A DNA stretch of 47,491 bases from Hyphomicrobiales bacterium (lineage in GTDB: Bacteria; Pseudomonadota; Alphaproteobacteria; Rhizobiales; Rhizobiaceae), in assembly GCA_900473795.1 (NCBI GenBank), contig UCMT01000039.1:1-47491 (forward strand). Direction: 5' to 3'. Below the pieces are notes generated by a model, which worked only from the letters and a program-made list of their open reading frames with translations, did no database searches and had not been told where the DNA came from. The first letter of the stretch is position 1. Each line of letters starts with the position of its first letter. A program made the position numbers and the translations under genes. Positions 26,740 to 35,258 of the stretch are shown here, piece after piece.

Positions 26740-28443
26740 TCACCGGGATTCTGCTGCGACTGACGAAGGGCTGGGTGAGTCAGTGTTTACCGACAGCGCT
26801 GTCACCGCCTCCTCCATATCATCGAAAATCATGGCGGAGCTTATTTTGGCAAGAACGCCAGAACGTTCCAGCACGTCCAGCGGTTCACTATGGAGTTCCA
26901 CGATCGCGAATTTCATGCCCCGCTTCTCCGCCAATGCCCGTATCTCATCGAGCATGACGGCCGCAGTGCTGTCGATCTGGGCGGCCGCCCCTGTGTCGAA
27001 GATGAACCCTCTGGTATCCGGCCCCATTTTTGCAAAGATGTCCTCGATCCGGCTCTTGACGTAATCAGCATTGAAGAACAGCAGGCTGCCCTGGAGAAGG
27101 TAGATCACCAGCCCCGGAACTGGCTTTGCCTGGGCATAACGATGAAGCTTGTAGAACCCGTCGCGTCCTTGAATGCGACCCAGCAATGCGTCGCGCGGCC
27201 TCATTCCCTGCATGACGAGATAGAGCAGTGTCGCAACCACGGCGACAATCACGCCCTTCAATACCCCGAGACCAAGCGCTCCCGCCATGCTGATAAGCGC
27301 AAAAGAAAACTCGATCCGGCTGATATGCCATAGGTCCCTCAGGGTTCGCAGGTCGATCAAGCCTATAGCTGCCGATGCCAGGACGGCCCCCAGTGCGGGT
27401 GTGGGCAAGATGGCCAGCGCATCGGTAAGGAAAAGGACTGTGAGTGCCAAGGCGACAGCTGAGAAGACGGCCGCCAATTGGGTCCTGCCGCCCATGAGAT
27501 CGTTGATTGCAGTACGGGAATCCGAGGCGGTCACTGCGAAGCCGCCGCACAATCCCGAGGCCAGATTGGCCGCACCGAACCCGAGGAGTTCGCGATTGGC
27601 GTCAACGGGATATCTGTTTTTGGCGCCAAAGCTGCGCGCGGTTACGATGCCAGCACCGAAGCTCATGATCAGCACTGCCGCCGCGCCCAGAAGGAGGTCA
27701 TCAATGGCAACACCGCGCGGGATCGGTATCGTCGGCCACGGCAGCTGGGAAGGGACCTCGCCAACCACGCGTATCCCCAGTGCCTGAAAATCAAACGCAT
27801 ATGACAGGGCGATTGCGAGTGCCACGGCAACAAGCGGTCCGGGAATGGACGGACGCCAGGCGCTCAGCAGCCGCAGAAGGACGAACAGTCCAACACCCAG
27901 AGCAAGGGAAGGCCAGTGGATCAGTTCCAATTTATGAACGATTTCGACAATCGGCCCAATCAGCCCGTCGCTCTCGATCTTCACGCCGGTCAGTCGGCCG
28001 ATCTGCCCAACGAGGATCGACAGCGAGATGCCTGTCATAAAGCCCGTCAGGATCGGACGCGACAGGAGGTTCGCGATAAAGCCGAGCCGAAGGAAACTTG
28101 CGAGAAAGCAGAGGAGGCCGACGATCGCGGCTATGGCCGCGGAAGCCATCACGTTTTCGGCAGTCGATGTGAGACCGAAAGAAACCAGGACCGCTGCAAG
28201 CACCGTTACCGTGCCAGCATCCGGACCCACGATGAGTTGTCGCGAGGAGCCAAGAAGCGCGTAACCCAGAACCGACATGATGCTCGCATATATGCCGACT
28301 TCCGGCGGCAACCCAGCCAGGGCTGGATAGGCAATCGCACTGGGCAACCCCACAGCGGCGATGGCCAGCCCCGACGTCAGATCATACCGAAGCCACTCGG
28401 CCCGATATTCTCTTAGGCTGGATATGAGAGGAAGGGTTGGCAT
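26740..28443 (-). CDS. SulP family anion permease with STAS domain
   Basis: 567 residues from ATG 28443 (GGGAG upstream); in-frame ATGs at 28455 and 28479 are alternatives. The transmembrane SulP core (about 10-430) contains the LTSGLAIAAVGLPSAIAYPALAGLPPEVGIY start and the GANLASGLCGGFAVTASDSRTAIN motif. The cytoplasmic STAS domain (about 440-560; LYLLQGSLLFFN-type strand and DSTAAVMLDE) is at the C-terminus. SulP proteins carry sulfate, bicarbonate or other anions with H+ or Na+, and sequence does not fix which. It is the first gene of the probable three-gene transport operon. Confidence 0.9.
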   Translation of the reverse strand: MPTLPLISSLREYRAEWLRYDLTSGLAIAAVGLPSAIAYPALAGLPPEVGIYASIMSVLGYALLGSSRQLIVGPDAGTVTVLAAVLVSFGLTSTAENVMASAAIAAIVGLLCFLASFLRLGFIANLLSRPILTGFMTGISLSILVGQIGRLTGVKIESDGLIGPIVEIVHKLELIHWPSLALGVGLFVLLRLLSAWRPSIPGPLVAVALAIALSYAFDFQALGIRVVGEVPSQLPWPTIPIPRGVAIDDLLLGAAAVLIMSFGAGIVTARSFGAKNRYPVDANRELLGFGAANLASGLCGGFAVTASDSRTAINDLMGGRTQLAAVFSAVALALTVLFLTDALAILPTPALGAVLASAAIGLIDLRTLRDLWHISRIEFSFALISMAGALGLGVLKGVIVAVVATLLYLVMQGMRPRDALLGRIQGRDGFYKLHRYAQAKPVPGLVIYLLQGSLLFFNADYVKSRIEDIFAKMGPDTRGFIFDTGAAAQIDSTAAVMLDEIRALAEKRGMKFAIVELHSEPLDVLERSGVLAKISSAMIFDDMEEAVTALSVNTDSPSPSSVAAESR

Positions 28444-29149
28444 AACGTCGAGCATCTCCCGGGTTAGAAGGATCGGCACGTTCTGCAGGAGCTACTTAGC
28501 GCTTTCGTTTCCACCCCGTCGCGGCGTTGGTCGTCCGCCAGTTCGCGAGAACGTGCAGGCTTGCTTGTGAGCGCACGTGACAAAAATCAACGATGCGAAG
28601 CGGTTTCGGCCGCATTCTGCGGACTAACCCCCTCTAGTTGTCCGAGCTGGCCACTGCTTTTTCCCTGAGTGCCCTGACGTCTCTACCGTCTGCCAACGGA
28701 CCTGGTAGCGTAGCGCGGACATTACCGCCTTTAATTGAAGATCCGTCACATTCATGGATTTTACCGCTAATTATGATAGAATAAAATAGCTTCTCGGAAA
28801 GAACGGAGAAATGGCGTTTTGGAGACGAAGTACGATGCATTCTCGCTAGGGTGCCGTGCAGTTACACAGCCAAGCTAAATACGAGAACTCGGTGTCACTT
28901 CAAGACGTGCGTCTATCCTAGAATCCCAGCCCTCTCGCTCGATCAACGTGGAAATTGGTGCGCGGTGTTGGCTGAGTAAGCCAGTTCGACGCGTCCGATC
29001 GGCTGGGCAATTTCCCAACGGGGAATACCCAGGTACGCCCCAGTAAACGGTTCGAAACCTATTGAGGGTGGTATATTTTAGCAGAACGGAAATAACGCCG
29101 TAGTGAACTGAACAATACCAGCTTTGGCTCAACAAAGGGGGGAAACCAC
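28444..29149. other. Divergent promoter region between SulP operon and PPK2
   Basis: About 700 bases without a supported gene. Short frames on the minus strand (28,634-28,840 and 28,875-29,135) have no ribosome site. The part around 28,740-28,830 is AT-rich. A FixK/Fnr-like box at 28,577-28,590 is listed separately, and TATATT at about 29,072 is a possible -10 element for the polyphosphate kinase gene. Confidence 0.4.
28577..28590. promoter_or_regulatory. Candidate FixK/Fnr-type box
   Basis: GTGAC-AAAA-ATCAA matches the TTGA(T/C)-N4-(A/G)TCAA consensus of rhizobial FixK/Fnr regulators at nine of ten fixed positions. It lies about 135 bases upstream of the SulP start. Chance occurrence is possible. 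Confidence 0.3.
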
Positions 29150-30088
29150 ATGAAACTCGACGTGGACTTTGACAAGAAGCGCAAATTCCCCGTCGGGGAA
29201 AGCGGTCAGGTGAAATTTCGGTTTCGCGATATCGCGGTGGAACCTGGAAGTTCCGTGTCGCTCAAGAAGGACTTCGACCCGGACTTTACGGGCGGCTATG
29301 ATGACAAGTCCGGGGCGCTGGAGCAGGTGGCCTCGAACGTCCAGCGATTGTCGGACATGCAGCAAATACTCTACGCTCAGGATACCTATGCGATACTTAT
29401 TATCTTTCAAGCGATGGATGCCGCGGGAAAGGATGGGGCGATACGCCACGTCATGTCAGGCATCAACCCGCAAGGCTGCCACGTCACAAGCTTCAAGTCG
29501 CCATCGGCGGAAGATCTGGATCACGACTATCTCTGGCGGGCCTCCAAGGCTCTGCCCGGGCGTGGGATGATCGGCATATTCAACCGGTCTTACTACGAGG
29601 AAGTCCTGGCTGTCAGGGTGCATCCCGAATTCCTTGCGAAACAAAAGTTGCCTCCAGAAACGCGAAAAGGGAGTATCTGGCAAGGCCGCTTCAAGGAGAT
29701 CAACAACTTCGAAAAATATCTCTGGCAGAACGGGACGATCGTTTTGAAATTCTTTCTCAACATTTCAAAAGACGAGCAGAAGAAGCGGTTCCTCTCGCGG
29801 ATCGACGAGCCCGACAAGAACTGGAAATTTTCCACGGCGGACTACGAGGAGCGAAAATACTGGGACGATTATCAGAAAGCCTTCGAGGATATGCTGGAGA
29901 ATACAAGCACGGAATGGGCTCCGTGGTTCGTTATTCCGGCAGACAACAAATGGTTTGCCCGTCTTGCCGTATCCGTGGTGGTATCGTCCGCCCTCGAACG
30001 CCTTGATCTGAGCATGCCGGTCGTCGACGACAAGCAGAAAAAGCGACTGGCAGAAATCCGGGACCAGTTGTTGGCAGAGCGAGACTGA
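29150..30088 (+). CDS. Polyphosphate kinase 2 family protein
   Basis: 312 residues. Walker A is FQAMDAAGKDG (86-96), the lid region follows, and Walker B-type strand IGIFNRSYYEEVL is about 141-153; all are hallmarks of PPK2. These cytoplasmic enzymes transfer phosphate between polyphosphate and nucleotides, either making GTP/ATP from GDP/ADP or ADP from AMP depending on subclass. The N-terminal region with PGSSVSLKKDFDPDFTGG is as in the polyphosphate:nucleotide phosphotransferase type. A GGGGGG ribosome site precedes the ATG. It converges with a CYTH-domain gene whose substrate is also likely a polyphosphate. Confidence 0.92.
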   Translation: MKLDVDFDKKRKFPVGESGQVKFRFRDIAVEPGSSVSLKKDFDPDFTGGYDDKSGALEQVASNVQRLSDMQQILYAQDTYAILIIFQAMDAAGKDGAIRHVMSGINPQGCHVTSFKSPSAEDLDHDYLWRASKALPGRGMIGIFNRSYYEEVLAVRVHPEFLAKQKLPPETRKGSIWQGRFKEINNFEKYLWQNGTIVLKFFLNISKDEQKKRFLSRIDEPDKNWKFSTADYEERKYWDDYQKAFEDMLENTSTEWAPWFVIPADNKWFARLAVSVVVSSALERLDLSMPVVDDKQKKRLAEIRDQLLAERD

Positions 30089-30169
30089 CCACATTAATGA
30101 CGACTTGGTGATCTCAACATCACGTCAAGGCCGATGCGGCTGTCGAACTGTCGTAGGCAGATCGCCTCG

Positions 30170-30655
30170 CTAGGCCTGTGCCGACAGGAGCAGTTCATCG
30201 GGATGGGGAGACGCCGCGAGCGTTCGATTGGAATATGCCGAAATTCCGGTCACTTCCTGACCGAGCCACGGCGGGCGCGGAGGGTGGTCGCCCTCGGTGT
30301 CGAGTTCGATTTCCGCGAGGACGAGTCCGGCGTTGGCGCCATCGTAGACGTCGATATCCCAAACATAGCCGAGGTAGCCGGCCTGATAGCGGGTCTTCTC
30401 AACCAAAGCGGTCGCGTAGCTGAGCATTTCCAAGGCATCGGCATAGGGAATATCATATTCGAGTTCCTCTCGCCTCAACCGACTCGTTCGGAATTTGACC
30501 GTAAGGACGGCGCGCGCCATATCGATGGTCCTGATGCGCACAATCCGCTTCTTGTTCGCAGTGAGATAGGCTAGGCAAAACGCAACTCCTCCCGAGGCGT
30601 GCTTGCGCCAACTATCGTTTGACACGAGGTATTTTCGCTCTATCTCCGCGGCCAT
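30170..30655 (-). CDS. CYTH-domain (inorganic triphosphatase-like) protein
   Basis: 161 residues from ATG 30655, after GGGGGA; the frame is open upstream without coding character. The CYTH signature ExExK is at E4-I-E6-R-K8. Further tunnel residues appear in RIVRIRTIDMARAVLTVKFRT, the ELEYDIP strand, VEKTRY and the acidic AEIEL strand. Members hydrolyse tripolyphosphate or act on triphosphorylated substrates with a metal ion. Adjacent convergent placement with PPK2 supports a role in short polyphosphate turnover. It is shorter than the two-domain CYTH-CHAD proteins and has no CHAD region. Confidence 0.85.
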   Translation of the reverse strand: MAAEIERKYLVSNDSWRKHASGGVAFCLAYLTANKKRIVRIRTIDMARAVLTVKFRTSRLRREELEYDIPYADALEMLSYATALVEKTRYQAGYLGYVWDIDVYDGANAGLVLAEIELDTEGDHPPRPPWLGQEVTGISAYSNRTLAASPHPDELLLSAQA

Positions 30656-31053
30656 CTGGTCCCCCGAATGTTGCGAACCCACGACGAGAACTTGGACGGC
30701 GATTGTTGACGGAATCCCTTCTGACGCGCTGTCCAAGCCATTGAAATTTAGCTATATTGGATGAAAACTGCTTCCCGAATTCGTGCTCGGGTGAATGGCT
30801 GGCATCCCACCTGTAAGAATACAGAATTGTGAGCGAGGGCGTACCAAAGCTCTGACGCGAACATGCGCTGATGGGTACCGGTAAATCTGAAGTGCGAATT
30901 GAGCCACCCAGTACTGCGAACGTATATTCGTACCAGCTTTTATTTTGGTCAAATCGTTGAATTACACTCCCAGTGTCTGTCGGTTCGGGGCAGAAACGTT
31001 GGAAAAATCGGCAGTGCGATACGAATTCAATCATGCTTCCCGGAGGATCCGTC
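30656..31053. other. Divergent intergenic region between CYTH and Rap1a-like genes
   Basis: About 400 bases. Overlapping frames on the minus strand have no ribosome site. I see no terminator or repeat. It must carry promoters for both flanking genes. Confidence 0.35.
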
Positions 31054-31401
31054 ATGCGCAGGCGCGTGCTTTCAGCGATAGCTCTCCTTTCCGTTGTTTC
31101 GCTTCTTTCAGGTCATCTCGTTTCTGCACGCGCCGAAGAGCCGACCTTCGCAAAACTTCAAGCCATGTGCCGAAATGCAAAGGATCCATCGCAGCAGGGG
31201 TACTGCGCCGGCTTTGTCGAGGCTATCGCCTTGCGTATTGTTCGTGAGGACAAGGACTGCACTTTGCTCCAGGAGTATATCGACCAGGCAAACGCACGTC
31301 TTGCTCTTCCCGATCTGATTGGCGATCTGAACCCAGCCGAGTATTCCCAGCAGGCTTTCGAAGCGGTGGAGAAGTTCTTTTATAGCAGGGGGTGCACATA
31401 G
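31054..31401 (+). CDS. Small exported protein, Rap1a/Tai-like fold
   Basis: 115 residues from ATG 31054, after a GGAGGA site. It has a signal peptide (RRRVLSAIALLSVVSLLSGHLVSARA, cleaved near AEE). The mature part (about 85 residues) has four cysteines in the pattern MCRN, GYCAGFVEA, DCTLL and RGCT. This fits the Rap1a/Tai family, whose characterised members are periplasmic immunity proteins against type VI secretion amidases. No secretion system or effector gene is nearby, so it is an orphan and may serve another periplasmic role. Family assignment rests on the cysteine pattern and the C-G-(F/Y) centre. Confidence 0.65.
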   Translation: MRRRVLSAIALLSVVSLLSGHLVSARAEEPTFAKLQAMCRNAKDPSQQGYCAGFVEAIALRIVREDKDCTLLQEYIDQANARLALPDLIGDLNPAEYSQQAFEAVEKFFYSRGCT

Positions 31402-31586
31402 ATCATTTGCTCCGGGTGGGCCGGACGTCGATTCGATTTTGCCAGAGAGTTGTTCTTTAGGAAATGACCCGCTTCCGTGGCGTGGCAGCGTCCCAGAAAC
31501 GCCCGTCACAAACACGTGGCTGGTGCTGCGGTCGGCCAGCATTCCTTGAGGTCACGCCGTCTCCAACCTCAGGGCCTTAGATAAAA

Positions 31587-31620
31587 GGGCTTGCCTCAAT
31601 GTCCGCAGCTGCTCAAATGT
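31587..31620. repeat. 34-base dispersed repeat, copy 2
   Basis: It pairs with 14,413-14,446 at 29 of 34 positions, all differences being transitions. It lies in the 286-base gap before the acetyltransferase gene, where I find no gene. A short inverted repeat, TGAGGT with ACCTCA at about 31,546-31,571, precedes it. Confidence 0.6.
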
Positions 31621-31687
31621 GATACATACTAGTATCGCTTTTGAGAGTCGTTTTTACGGCGGCGTCGCGAAACGATTGGACGATTTT

Positions 31688-32209
31688 ATGGCGGAAGCAG
31701 CCCAGTACTCGGTGATCGAGGCGTTGCGGGATGGCCGACGCGTTGAAATCCGCGCGCTGAGACCTGACGACCGGGGCGGATTTGCCGAAGCCGCCGGCCG
31801 TGCCTCTCCAGAATCCCTGCGCCGACGATTCTTTGCACCACGGCGCAGCTTAACGGAGCAGGAGATCGCCTTTTTCGTCGACGTGGACTTTGTCAATCAT
31901 GTGGCATTGGTCGCTGTAGCGGAAGAAGGCGGACACGCGGTGGTTATCGGAGGCGGGCGCTACATCCTCGTACACCCCGGGCAGGCCGAAGTCGCCTTTA
32001 GCGTCGTTGACCAATACCAGGGACAGGGCTTGGGCGGGGCACTGATGCGCCACCTCACCGTGATAGCGCGTGAATCCGGGATCAGGGAACTAATCGCCGA
32101 GGTCCTGCCGGAAAATATCCCGATGCTGACGGTGTTCAAGAAAAGCGGCCTGCGTCAAATTACGAAGCAAGAGCGCGGATTGGTGCATGTCACACTTCAT
32201 CTGTTCTGA
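31688..32209 (+). CDS. GNAT family N-acetyltransferase
   Basis: 173 residues from ATG 31688; an earlier in-frame start near 31619 would add 23 residues without better support. The acetyl-CoA-binding motif A is VVDQYQGQGLGGALMRHL (about 111-128), and the C-terminal PENIPMLTVFKKSGL is the usual motif B. The N-terminal region (SPESLRRRFFAPRRSLTEQE) is typical of the stand-alone or Pat-like acetyltransferases that act on proteins such as acetyl-CoA synthetase. Substrate is unknown. It lies beside an acetyl-phosphate/acetyl-CoA island, but that link is only positional. Confidence 0.85.
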   Translation: MAEAAQYSVIEALRDGRRVEIRALRPDDRGGFAEAAGRASPESLRRRFFAPRRSLTEQEIAFFVDVDFVNHVALVAVAEEGGHAVVIGGGRYILVHPGQAEVAFSVVDQYQGQGLGGALMRHLTVIARESGIRELIAEVLPENIPMLTVFKKSGLRQITKQERGLVHVTLHLF

Positions 32210-32302
32210 TCGACGGTTAGTAGAGCTGTACCAAAACCTTGCACTCGATAATGCTGTTGGGGCTGCGAAGATCTGCAGGTATCGCGCGCAGATCGAAACA
32301 GT

Positions 32303-33361
32303 TCAGTCGGGCCAACTGCCGTCGAATGCATCCGTCAACAGCGCGCGAATGGCCGGTTCGGTGACAGGCGCCGGATTCCAATAGGGATTGGACACCGCCT
32401 GGGCGGCGGCTTCGCCTATACGCTCGCCCGGCATTCCGATTGCAGCAAGAGACAGCGGCGCACCGATCTCCCGGATGAGGTTCCTGAGTCCGGTTGCGGC
32501 ATTGTCCACACTCAGCGCCCGCGCCACTTTTGCGGCCGCTTCGGGTGCAGCCTGCATGTTGTAACGCATCGCGTAAGGCAGGATCACGCTGTGGGTTTCG
32601 GCATGCGGCAGGTCGAACATGCCGCCCAGCGTGTGGCAAAGCTTGTGATGAAGCGCCATGCCGACGCAACCCAGGCAGATGCCGCAGAGCCATGCACCAT
32701 AGAGAGCATCTGAGCGGGCCTCAACGTTGAGGCTATCACGGACAATCTGCGGCAGCGCCCGCGCCAGCGCGCGGATCCCGTCCTCTGCCATCAGATTGGT
32801 CACCGGGTTGCGGTCGCGGGCGTAGAGTGCCTCGACCGCATGTGCAATCGCGTTGAGACCGCTGACCGCTGATAAATGCACCGGAAGTTCCAGTGTGAGC
32901 GAGACGTCGTAGATAACCGTTTCCGGCAGTACGCGCATGTCACGGAGCGTGACTTTGCGACCATCTTCGGTCTGCCCGAGAATGGGCGTCATTTCCGACC
33001 CCGCATAAGTCGTCGGCACGATGAGCTGCGGCAGATCCGTGCGAAGCGCGATTGCCTTCGAAAGGCCGGTTGTCGAGCCGCCACCGATTGCGATCAGACC
33101 ATCGGCACCGGTTTTCTCGACAACCTTCATTGCCTCCTGCGTAACCTCGACAGGCGTATGCATGACCGCGCTCGAAAAGATCACGGCCTGCTGTGTCCCG
33201 ATCAGGTCCGCTACCCTTTCCGCCTCGCTGTTCTGATGAGGCGTGGAAAGGACCAGCGGCCGGGACATGCCGAGCCGCTTCACCTCATCGGCAAGCTGTT
33301 TGAGCGTGTCGGTACCGAAAATCACGCGCGTTGCCAATCCGTTGTAGACGAAGTCCTTCAT
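32303..33361 (-). CDS. graC: Maleylacetate reductase
   Basis: 352 residues, iron-containing alcohol dehydrogenase superfamily. It reduces maleylacetate to 3-oxoadipate with NAD(P)H. Nucleotide-binding GGGSTTGLSKAIA is about 93-105, and VPTTYAGSEMTPI is typical of maleylacetate reductases. The metal-binding His residues of ordinary group III dehydrogenases are partly altered, as in this subfamily. ATG 33361 is one base after the stop of the hydroxyquinol dioxygenase gene. It is the last gene of the minus-strand unit D-A-F-B-C. In the described Rhizobium sp. MTP-10005 cluster (from memory) the order is D-A-F-C-B, so B and C are exchanged here. Confidence 0.92.
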   Translation of the reverse strand: MKDFVYNGLATRVIFGTDTLKQLADEVKRLGMSRPLVLSTPHQNSEAERVADLIGTQQAVIFSSAVMHTPVEVTQEAMKVVEKTGADGLIAIGGGSTTGLSKAIALRTDLPQLIVPTTYAGSEMTPILGQTEDGRKVTLRDMRVLPETVIYDVSLTLELPVHLSAVSGLNAIAHAVEALYARDRNPVTNLMAEDGIRALARALPQIVRDSLNVEARSDALYGAWLCGICLGCVGMALHHKLCHTLGGMFDLPHAETHSVILPYAMRYNMQAAPEAAAKVARALSVDNAATGLRNLIREIGAPLSLAAIGMPGERIGEAAAQAVSNPYWNPAPVTEPAIRALLTDAFDGSWPD

Positions 33362-33362
33362 C

Positions 33363-34250
33363 TCAGGTCTCAACCCTCTTTGTCAGCACGAAGTCCCAGT
33401 CGACTTGCCAATAGGGGGCCTTGAGGCCCTCGTCCTCACCCACGCCGTCCTCCTGCCGTGTCCGGAAATCGGCAATGAGACTCTCCTTCACGCCGAACAC
33501 TGCATCCTGATCCAGATATTGGCAATCCGGGGGGAAGATGTGGGTGACAACGGGATCGTAACCCTCGGCGCTGACGATGAAATGGATATGCGCCGCGCGG
33601 TTCGGATGCCGGCCGAGGCGCCCCAGCAGCTTGCCCACCGGCCCGTCGTCGGGGATCGGATAATAGCGCGGTTTGACGGAACGAAACCGATAGCCGCCCT
33701 CCCCGTCCGTAGTGAAGACGCCGCGCAGATTCCAATCCGGCTGCGTGCCTTTCTGCTGGACGTCGTAGAAGCCGTCGTCGTTGGTCTGCCAGACGTCGAT
33801 CAGCGCGCCTTCGATCGGATTTCCATCGGTGTCCCTGACAAAGCCACCGGCCACGAGCGGCTCACCTTTGCCGTCGAGACAGATGTTCGTCCCCCGCGCA
33901 TAACGCGGTGCCTCCGGCACGTAGAACGGACCGAGAATGGTGTTCTCCGTCGCGCCCGAGGGGCGTCGATGGTTGATCGCATCGACGAGCATGGACACAC
34001 CGAGCACATCCGAGAGCAGGATGAACTCCTGCCGCCACTCGTTGCACATCTGCCCGGTCCTGGTGAGGAACTCGATCGCCGCCAGCCATTCCTCATGCGT
34101 CGGCTCGACCTCCTTCACAGCGGCATGAAGATGGCGCACGATGGCCGACATGATCGCACGCAGGCGGGGATCGATATCCCCGCCCATGCGCGTATTGACG
34201 GCCTCGACCGAGTTTTCCTCGGTGAAAAGCGGATAGTTTGTAGCGACCAT
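33363..34250 (-). CDS. graB: Hydroxyquinol 1,2-dioxygenase
   Basis: 295 residues from ATG 34250 after GGGAGGG. This intradiol ring-cleavage enzyme converts hydroxyquinol (1,2,4-trihydroxybenzene) to maleylacetate. The N-terminal dimerisation helices (about 20-100) precede the catalytic beta domain. Non-heme Fe(III) ligands are expected in the RYYPIPDDGP region and in the NRAAHIHF motif (HxH); VDVWQTNDDGFYD is the usual family stretch. Its product feeds the adjacent maleylacetate reductase. It belongs to the catechol dioxygenase superfamily; hydroxyquinol specificity follows from the operon. Confidence 0.92.
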   Translation of the reverse strand: MVATNYPLFTEENSVEAVNTRMGGDIDPRLRAIMSAIVRHLHAAVKEVEPTHEEWLAAIEFLTRTGQMCNEWRQEFILLSDVLGVSMLVDAINHRRPSGATENTILGPFYVPEAPRYARGTNICLDGKGEPLVAGGFVRDTDGNPIEGALIDVWQTNDDGFYDVQQKGTQPDWNLRGVFTTDGEGGYRFRSVKPRYYPIPDDGPVGKLLGRLGRHPNRAAHIHFIVSAEGYDPVVTHIFPPDCQYLDQDAVFGVKESLIADFRTRQEDGVGEDEGLKAPYWQVDWDFVLTKRVET

Positions 34251-34261
34251 CTTGCCCTCCC

Positions 34262-35236
34262 TCATATCCCGAAGAGCAGCTTGGCATTGGTCCGGCCGAT
34301 TTTCGCCCGGTCCGCCTCCGAAATCGTCGTGGTATCGAACCAATCGGCGGCGTGATCGATGTTCTCGAAGGGCCAGTCGGTCGAGAACAGGATCCGGTCG
34401 GCGCCGATTTCCAGCATTGCATCGATGAGCGTCTGGGTACGGAAATTCCCCGATGTCGTGATGTAGAAATTCTCGTTGAAATAGTCGGCGATGCGGCGCT
34501 TGGCCGGATATTTCGGCGGCAACTTGACCCAGGCATTACGGTTGTCGATGCGCCACATCATGTAGGGCAGGCCCTCGCCCATATGGCCGAGGATGATCCT
34601 GAGATTGGGATGCTCGTCGAACAGGCCCGATCCCATCAGGCGCAATGCATGGACCGCCGTTTCCTGGGCAAAGGCCCAGGTCGGGCCCATCAGCCAGGGG
34701 TGGCCATCATAGATCCGGCTGTCCTGCGGAAGCGGATTGCGCGGATGCAGGTAGAACGGCACGTTGAGGGCGGCGACCGTCGCCCAGAAGCTGCGATATT
34801 GCGGCAGGTCGTAATAGAGAAGCGCATCGGTATCCGCGCGCTGGCTGAAACCGTTGACCAGGGCGCCGACGAAGCCCAGTTCCTTGACGCAGCGTTCGAG
34901 CTCCCGGGCGGCAGCCTCGGGGTCCTGCAGCGGCAGGGCGGCAAAGGCACGAAAGCGGTCAGGACGCTTGGCACATTCCTCGGCCAGTGCGTCATTGGCG
35001 CGGCGGGCGATATCGATGGCACGTCCCGTCTCGGCGATGGCCTGAACGGCCGGCGCGTTGAGCGACAGGATCATGGTTTCGATGCCGTGCGCATCCATCA
35101 GCTTCAGCCGCTTGTCCTGAATGTCGAGCAACCGGGACTGAAGCTCGGTCCAGTAATCCCCCGGTACAAACCCAGCCGAATCCATCAGCGTTTCCGGAAT
35201 GGCGAAATGTTCTTCGAGCGCGATTTTGCCTTGCAT
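34262..35236 (-). CDS. graF: Gamma-resorcylate (2,6-dihydroxybenzoate) decarboxylase
   Basis: 324 residues, amidohydrolase-2 family. I recognise it as very close to the Rhizobium gamma-resorcylate decarboxylase (MQGKIALEEHFAIPETL start, GFVPGDYW, YLHPRNPLPQDSRIYDGHPW, LGHMGEGLPYMMWRIDNRNAW and LFSTDWPFENID). Metal ligands in this family are Glu8 of ALEEH, His in FYLHPRNP, His in LGHMGE and Asp in STDWPFE, all present. It converts 2,6-dihydroxybenzoate to resorcinol without oxygen or cofactor, and homologues also act slowly on salicylate. GGGGAGAGA precedes ATG 35236. Confidence 0.95.
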   Translation of the reverse strand: MQGKIALEEHFAIPETLMDSAGFVPGDYWTELQSRLLDIQDKRLKLMDAHGIETMILSLNAPAVQAIAETGRAIDIARRANDALAEECAKRPDRFRAFAALPLQDPEAAARELERCVKELGFVGALVNGFSQRADTDALLYYDLPQYRSFWATVAALNVPFYLHPRNPLPQDSRIYDGHPWLMGPTWAFAQETAVHALRLMGSGLFDEHPNLRIILGHMGEGLPYMMWRIDNRNAWVKLPPKYPAKRRIADYFNENFYITTSGNFRTQTLIDAMLEIGADRILFSTDWPFENIDHAADWFDTTTISEADRAKIGRTNAKLLFGI

Positions 35237-35258
35237 GCTCTCTCTCCCCGTTCTTGTT

